A DNA stretch of 10,236 nucleotides, from assembly GCA_005885165.1 (NCBI GenBank), contig VAXR01000089.1, positions 1 through 10,236 on the forward strand, given 5' to 3'. The DNA is from Actinomycetota bacterium. Its GTDB lineage: Bacteria > Actinomycetota > Thermoleophilia > Solirubrobacterales > Thermoleophilaceae. Of this stretch, positions 7,498 through 10,236 are shown one piece after another; the stretch's first letter is position 1; the number at the start of each line of letters is the position of its first letter. The notes beneath the pieces were generated by a model. It was given only the letters and a program-made list of their open reading frames with translations, was not told the origin of the DNA and made no database searches. The translations under genes and the position numbers were made by a program.

Positions 7498-7508
7498 CGG
7501 CGACGATC

Positions 7509-7525
7509 CCGCGCGAGGGGCGCGG
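7509..7525. terminator. Small GC hairpin in the convergent gap
   Basis: CCGCGC (7509-7514) and GCGCGG (7520-7525) form a 6-bp stem with a 5-base loop. It sits in the 51-base gap between the ends of the plus-strand glycosyltransferase (7497) and the minus-strand oxidoreductase (7549), where a bidirectional terminator would be expected. No U-tract follows on either strand, so the call rests on position and stem only. Confidence 0.35.
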
Positions 7526-7548
7526 ACGGCTGTCGCTCATCGCCACGT

Positions 7549-8892
7549 TCAACAGCCGGGCGACGTTCGACCTGGCGGGACTGCACCTAGGCCGAGGCGG
7601 CTGATCGCCTGCGCGGCGACCGTCTCCGCGAAGTGCACCACCGAGTCTCCGTTCAGGAGATGCGGATAGACCTGGGATGCCGACGCCAGCGCCAGCCCGG
7701 GCACGCCGGGCCACACGGGTGCGACCCGCGGGTGCGCGCCCAGCGCGTGCACCGGCTCGGCCACCCGCGCGCGCTGGACGGTGCGGTCGACGACGTCCTC
7801 CGGGCGGTACGCCGGCGAGATCCGCGCCAGCATGCCCTCGAAGCGGGTGAGGATCGAGTCGTCGTCCTCGTCCTGCTCGGGGGAATCGGGCGCGCAGTAG
7901 TGGGGCAGATATACGAGCCGGAGGCCCGCGGTGTGCTCCGTCCCCACCACGTGCGAGGTCTCGACCACGGTTGTGATCGGAGTGGGCTCGCAGATGTTCA
8001 CCACGTAGAACGGGACGAGCGACCGGCGGACCTTCAGCACCGCGCAGACGAGACCGAGGTGGCGATCCGGGTATGCGCCCAGCAAGCCTTCGAGGCGGGC
8101 CGGGAGAAGGAAGCGCAGCGCCGGGGGCTGGAGGGTCGCGATCGTCAGATCGAACGGCACCGTCTGGCCACCGACCCGCACTCCCTCCACTTGGCCGTCC
8201 TTCATCGCTAGCTCCTCGACGGCCGCGCCCAGCCGAAAGTCCGCTCCCTGCTCGGCGGCTCGCTCCGCCGCCGCGGCGATCAGCCGCTCGTGCCCGCCGC
8301 GGAGGTGCCCGAGCTGCTCGCGGCGCGAGGCGCCTCGACGCGCGCCTGACATGCGCCGCGTGCGCGCCCACATGTACGTCGCCGGCAGCTCGGTGTGGCG
8401 GCCGTCGAAGCGCGAGTCGAGCAGCGGCCGCCAGATGCGGTCGGTCACCTCGCTGCCGCAGTGGCGGCGCAGCCACCACTCGAGTGGCACCTCGTCCAGG
8501 CCGTCGTACGACTGCCGGAGCTGGCAGAGGGCGAAGAACCACGCGAGCCGGGCACGGCCGAGCGGGCTCAGCGGCCTGAAGCGGAGCAGGTCGCGCGGCC
8601 CGTCGAAGGGGTGCAGCTTCCCGTCTACGAAGAAGCCGGCGCCGACCGTCGAGAACCGCAGCTCGCCGGCCAGCCCGAGCTCCGCGGCCAGACCGATCAG
8701 GTGGCGGTCGGCCGGCGTGATCGCGTGGTAGAAGCGGTCGATGCGGTGACCGCCGAAGTCCATGCTGCCCGCGAGGCCGCCCGGCGACGGCGCGCGCTCA
8801 AGCACGGTGACCTCCGCGCCCGCCTGGGCGAGGCGGAGCGCGAGCACCGTGCCGAGGATGCCGCCGCCGACGACGCCTACGCGGGCGCTCAC
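7549..8892 (-). CDS. FAD-dependent amine-oxidase-like oxidoreductase (protoporphyrinogen oxidase-like)
   Basis: The 447-residue product starts at GTG 8892-8890, overlapping the glycosyltransferase stop as GTGA. The N-terminus is a Rossmann fold: GxGxxG at 9-14 (GGGILG), the ribose-binding acid Glu32 in VTVLER, then SPGGLAGS (36-43) and GGHRIDRFYH (47-56), as in amine oxidase / HemY-type flavoproteins. A central REQLGHLRGGHERLI segment and a C-terminal ASASQVYPHLLNGD segment match the conserved FAD-binding layout of this superfamily. Length fits (about 430-500 residues). No transmembrane segment is obvious. Members of this group often lie in exopolysaccharide clusters beside a GT2 and an epimerase, but their substrate is generally not known. 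A haem-biosynthetic role is unlikely here because no haem gene is adjacent. UDP-galactopyranose mutase is a less likely alternative. Confidence 0.88.
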   Translation of the reverse strand: MSARVGVVGGGILGTVLALRLAQAGAEVTVLERAPSPGGLAGSMDFGGHRIDRFYHAITPADRHLIGLAAELGLAGELRFSTVGAGFFVDGKLHPFDGPRDLLRFRPLSPLGRARLAWFFALCQLRQSYDGLDEVPLEWWLRRHCGSEVTDRIWRPLLDSRFDGRHTELPATYMWARTRRMSGARRGASRREQLGHLRGGHERLIAAAAERAAEQGADFRLGAAVEELAMKDGQVEGVRVGGQTVPFDLTIATLQPPALRFLLPARLEGLLGAYPDRHLGLVCAVLKVRRSLVPFYVVNICEPTPITTVVETSHVVGTEHTAGLRLVYLPHYCAPDSPEQDEDDDSILTRFEGMLARISPAYRPEDVVDRTVQRARVAEPVHALGAHPRVAPVWPGVPGLALASASQVYPHLLNGDSVVHFAETVAAQAISRLGLGAVPPGRTSPGC

Positions 8893-9614
8893 CGGCGCTG
8901 CGCGACCCGTGCAGCGAGAAGCCGGGCGTAGCTGGGCACCGTTCCCCGCAGCGACATCTTGGAGGCGCCCGCGCGGCGGTCCCACCGGTTTACCGTCGGG
9001 ATCTCGGAGACCGTGCAGCCGGCGTCGTGGAGATCGAGGAGGAGCGCAACGCTCCCGGGGAAGCCCGGCTCCCGGACGAGCCGCGGCCGCACGCCGAGGC
9101 GCCGGAGTGCGCCCGCCCGGTAGGCGCGGTAGAGCGACGAGAGCGTGTGCACGTCCGGCGGACCGCCGGCCGCCCGAAAGCTGCGCGACACGAGCTTCGA
9201 CGCAATGCGCCGCCAGCGGGCGGCGCCGGTGATCGTGCCGCCCGGAGCGTGAGGCGAGGCGAGCACGACGTCGGAGCCGGCGTCGAGCCGCGCCAGAAGC
9301 GAAGGCAGATCCTCGAGGTCGGACGTCGCGTCGGCCTCCAGGGTCACGATCGCGTCCTCGTCCGCCGCGGCGGCGAGGGCGGCGCGGAGTCCGGTCTCGA
9401 GTGCGGCGCCGACGCCGAGGTTGCGCGGGTGACGCAGGATCACGAGGTCGACGCCTCCTCGGTGGCGCTCTAGCTCGTCGGCCGTGCCATCGGTCGAGCC
9501 GTCGTCCACGACGATCACCCGGCCGCCCAGCCGGCACGCGTGAGGAGCGAGGTCGGCCATCAGCCGCGGGACGTTCGGGGCCTCGTCTCGGGCCGGGATG
9601 ACGAAGTGGATCAA
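8889..9614 (-). CDS. Family 2 glycosyltransferase, polyprenyl-phosphate sugar synthase (DPM1)-like
   Basis: The 241-residue product is a soluble GT-A enzyme. Motifs: IPARDEAPNVPRL (6-18), nucleotide-binding VVDDGSTDGT (35-44), HPRNLGVGAALETGL (62-76) and the metal-site region TLEADATSDLED, where Glu93-Ala-Asp95 takes the place of the usual DxD. Later come SPHAPGG, the HTLSSLYRAYR segment (counterpart of the family SGFRAYR) and, near the C-terminus, a WDRRAGASKMSL motif typical of dolichol/polyprenyl-phosphate mannosyltransferases. No transmembrane segment follows. The likely reaction is transfer of a sugar from a nucleotide donor to polyprenyl phosphate on the cytoplasmic side, which could feed the nearby GT-C protein; the sugar is unknown. 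TTG at 9614-9612 was chosen because it overlaps the preceding stop as TTGA and starts where homology starts (IHFVIPARDE). An upstream TTG at 9662 only adds a Gly/Pro/Arg-rich tail. Confidence 0.9.
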   Translation of the reverse strand: MIHFVIPARDEAPNVPRLMADLAPHACRLGGRVIVVDDGSTDGTADELERHRGGVDLVILRHPRNLGVGAALETGLRAALAAAADEDAIVTLEADATSDLEDLPSLLARLDAGSDVVLASPHAPGGTITGAARWRRIASKLVSRSFRAAGGPPDVHTLSSLYRAYRAGALRRLGVRPRLVREPGFPGSVALLLDLHDAGCTVSEIPTVNRWDRRAGASKMSLRGTVPSYARLLAARVAQRR

Positions 9615-10236
9615 GAGACGGCCGCGGCCGCCGCACGGGTCGCGCGCCGGACCCGGTGCCAAGCGAGCGTCCGCTCGAGTCCGTCGTCGAGCCCGGTCCG
9701 GGCCTCGAACCCGAGAAGCTGCGCGGCCTTCCGCGTGTCGGGGATCCGTCGCCGGACGTCCTGATAGCGGCCGCCGAAGCTCTCGCTAGCTCCAGGACGC
9801 TTACCGGCGCGGCGGAGCCGACGTTGATGACCTCGCCCGCGGCCAGCGGCGCGTCGAGCGCGCGCACGAAGGCGTCGACCGTGTCGTCGACGTACGTGAA
9901 GCTGCGCACCTGCCGGCCATCGCCGTGGACCTCCATGGGCCGGCCATCCAGCAGGTTCTCGGCGAAGGCCGCCTGGGGGCCGCCCCACCAGCTTGGATGG
10001 TTGCGCGGGCCGTACGCGCCGAAGAGCCGCAGGATCGCGAGCGGCAGCCCGCGCTCCGATGCGAGTGCGAGCCCCAGGTGCTCCGCGAAGAGCTTGGAGG
10101 TCGCATATGCCCACCGGCGCACGACCGGCGGACCCAGCGTGAGCTCCGCGTCCTCGTGTAGCGGCGACCGCGCGTTTCCATACACGTCCGATGTCGAGCC
10201 GAGGACCACGCGCGCGCCGAGCCGCAGCGCGACCTC
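9611..10236 (-). pseudogene. NAD-dependent epimerase/dehydratase (extended SDR), frame-disrupted, 5' end beyond window
   Basis: This is the C-terminal part of an extended short-chain dehydrogenase acting on nucleotide sugars (UDP-glucose 4-epimerase-like). In the first frame, from the right edge, the sequence shows GSTSDVYG (active-site Ser/Thr), the catalytic YATSK (Tyr codon at 10107-10105, Lys at 10095-10093), LRLFGAYGPRNHP, VHGDGRQVRSFTYVDD and GEVINVGSAAPVSVLELA. Homology then switches to another frame at about 9790-9781, where SESFGGRYQDVRRRIPDTRK and LLGFEARTGLDDGLERTLAW follow, ending at TGA 9613-9611. Relatives have about 20 residues between VSVLELA and the GESFGG-like segment, and these are missing, so the junction looks like a short deletion with frame change. 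The old stop still overlaps the next gene's TTG (TTGA). The Rossmann NAD site lies beyond the window. It is either a real lesion or a sequence/assembly error. Confidence 0.8.

Noticed and set aside
5787..7604. Long alternative plus-strand frame inside the GT-C gene
   Set aside because: It is an Arg/Gly/Pro-rich shadow frame with no motifs, while the overlapping frame shows ordered membrane segments.
7469..8542. Minus-strand open frame overlapping the FAD oxidoreductase in another frame
   Set aside because: The flavoprotein frame carries a full set of conserved motifs; this one is Arg/Pro/Ala-rich and has none.
9615..9662. TTG 9662 as the glycosyltransferase start
   Set aside because: The added 16 residues are a low-complexity Gly/Pro/Arg tail antisense-free but inside the epimerase end; TTG 9614 with the TTGA overlap fits homology better.
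1..10236. Mobile elements, tRNA/rRNA genes, riboswitches
   Set aside because: I saw no transposase or integrase motifs, no terminal inverted repeats with target duplications and no tRNA-like cloverleaf. Intergenic gaps are all under 75 bases, leaving little room for RNA genes.

Overview
The window is very GC-rich chromosomal DNA with strong third-position G/C use, GTG and TTG starts, TANNNT-like -10 elements and few Shine-Dalgarno sequences. Together with a CSLREA/choice-of-anchor-Q secreted protein that ends in a Lys-rich fibronectin-like domain, this suggests a high-GC Actinomycetota, most likely of the Thermoleophilia/Solirubrobacterales type. That placement is inference from style and gene content; no rRNA or tRNA gene is present to confirm it.

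Layout, left to right. (1) Positions 1-1645, minus strand: a secreted parallel beta-helix protein with signal peptide, CSLREA motif, seven Gly-rich GGGGIY rungs, a choice-of-anchor-Q signature and a C-terminal Fn3-like domain that runs off the left edge. (2) A 72-base divergent gap with a possible leaderless promoter for priA. (3) Positions 1718-4537, plus strand: priA (replication restart helicase, all helicase and zinc motifs intact) and def (peptide deformylase with an acidic N-terminal extension), 9 bases apart. The fmt gene that often follows def is not here. (4) Positions about 4601-7497, plus strand: a NodB-type polysaccharide deacetylase whose 5' end has no canonical start codon, then a large polytopic GT-C-like glycosyltransferase 8 bases downstream. 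(5) A 51-base convergent gap holding a small GC hairpin. (6) Positions 7549-10236, minus strand: an operon transcribed leftwards of an NAD-dependent sugar-nucleotide epimerase/dehydratase (5' end beyond the right edge; broken by a frame change and apparent short deletion near 9785), a DPM1-like family 2 glycosyltransferase and an FAD-dependent amine-oxidase-like oxidoreductase. Adjacent genes here overlap by 4 bases (TTGA and GTGA).

How the genes fit together: blocks 4 and 6 read as one cell-surface glycan locus. The epimerase would make a nucleotide sugar. The GT2 enzyme could transfer a sugar to a polyprenyl-phosphate carrier, and the membrane GT-C protein could use such a lipid-linked sugar outside the membrane. 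The deacetylase and FAD enzyme would modify sugar or lipid. This pathway is inference from families and adjacency; substrates cannot be read from sequence. The two most notable anomalies, the missing deacetylase start and the broken epimerase, both fall in this glycan locus while priA and def are intact. This leaves open real decay, unusual translation or sequence error. I found no CRISPR array, insertion sequence, phage gene or RNA gene.
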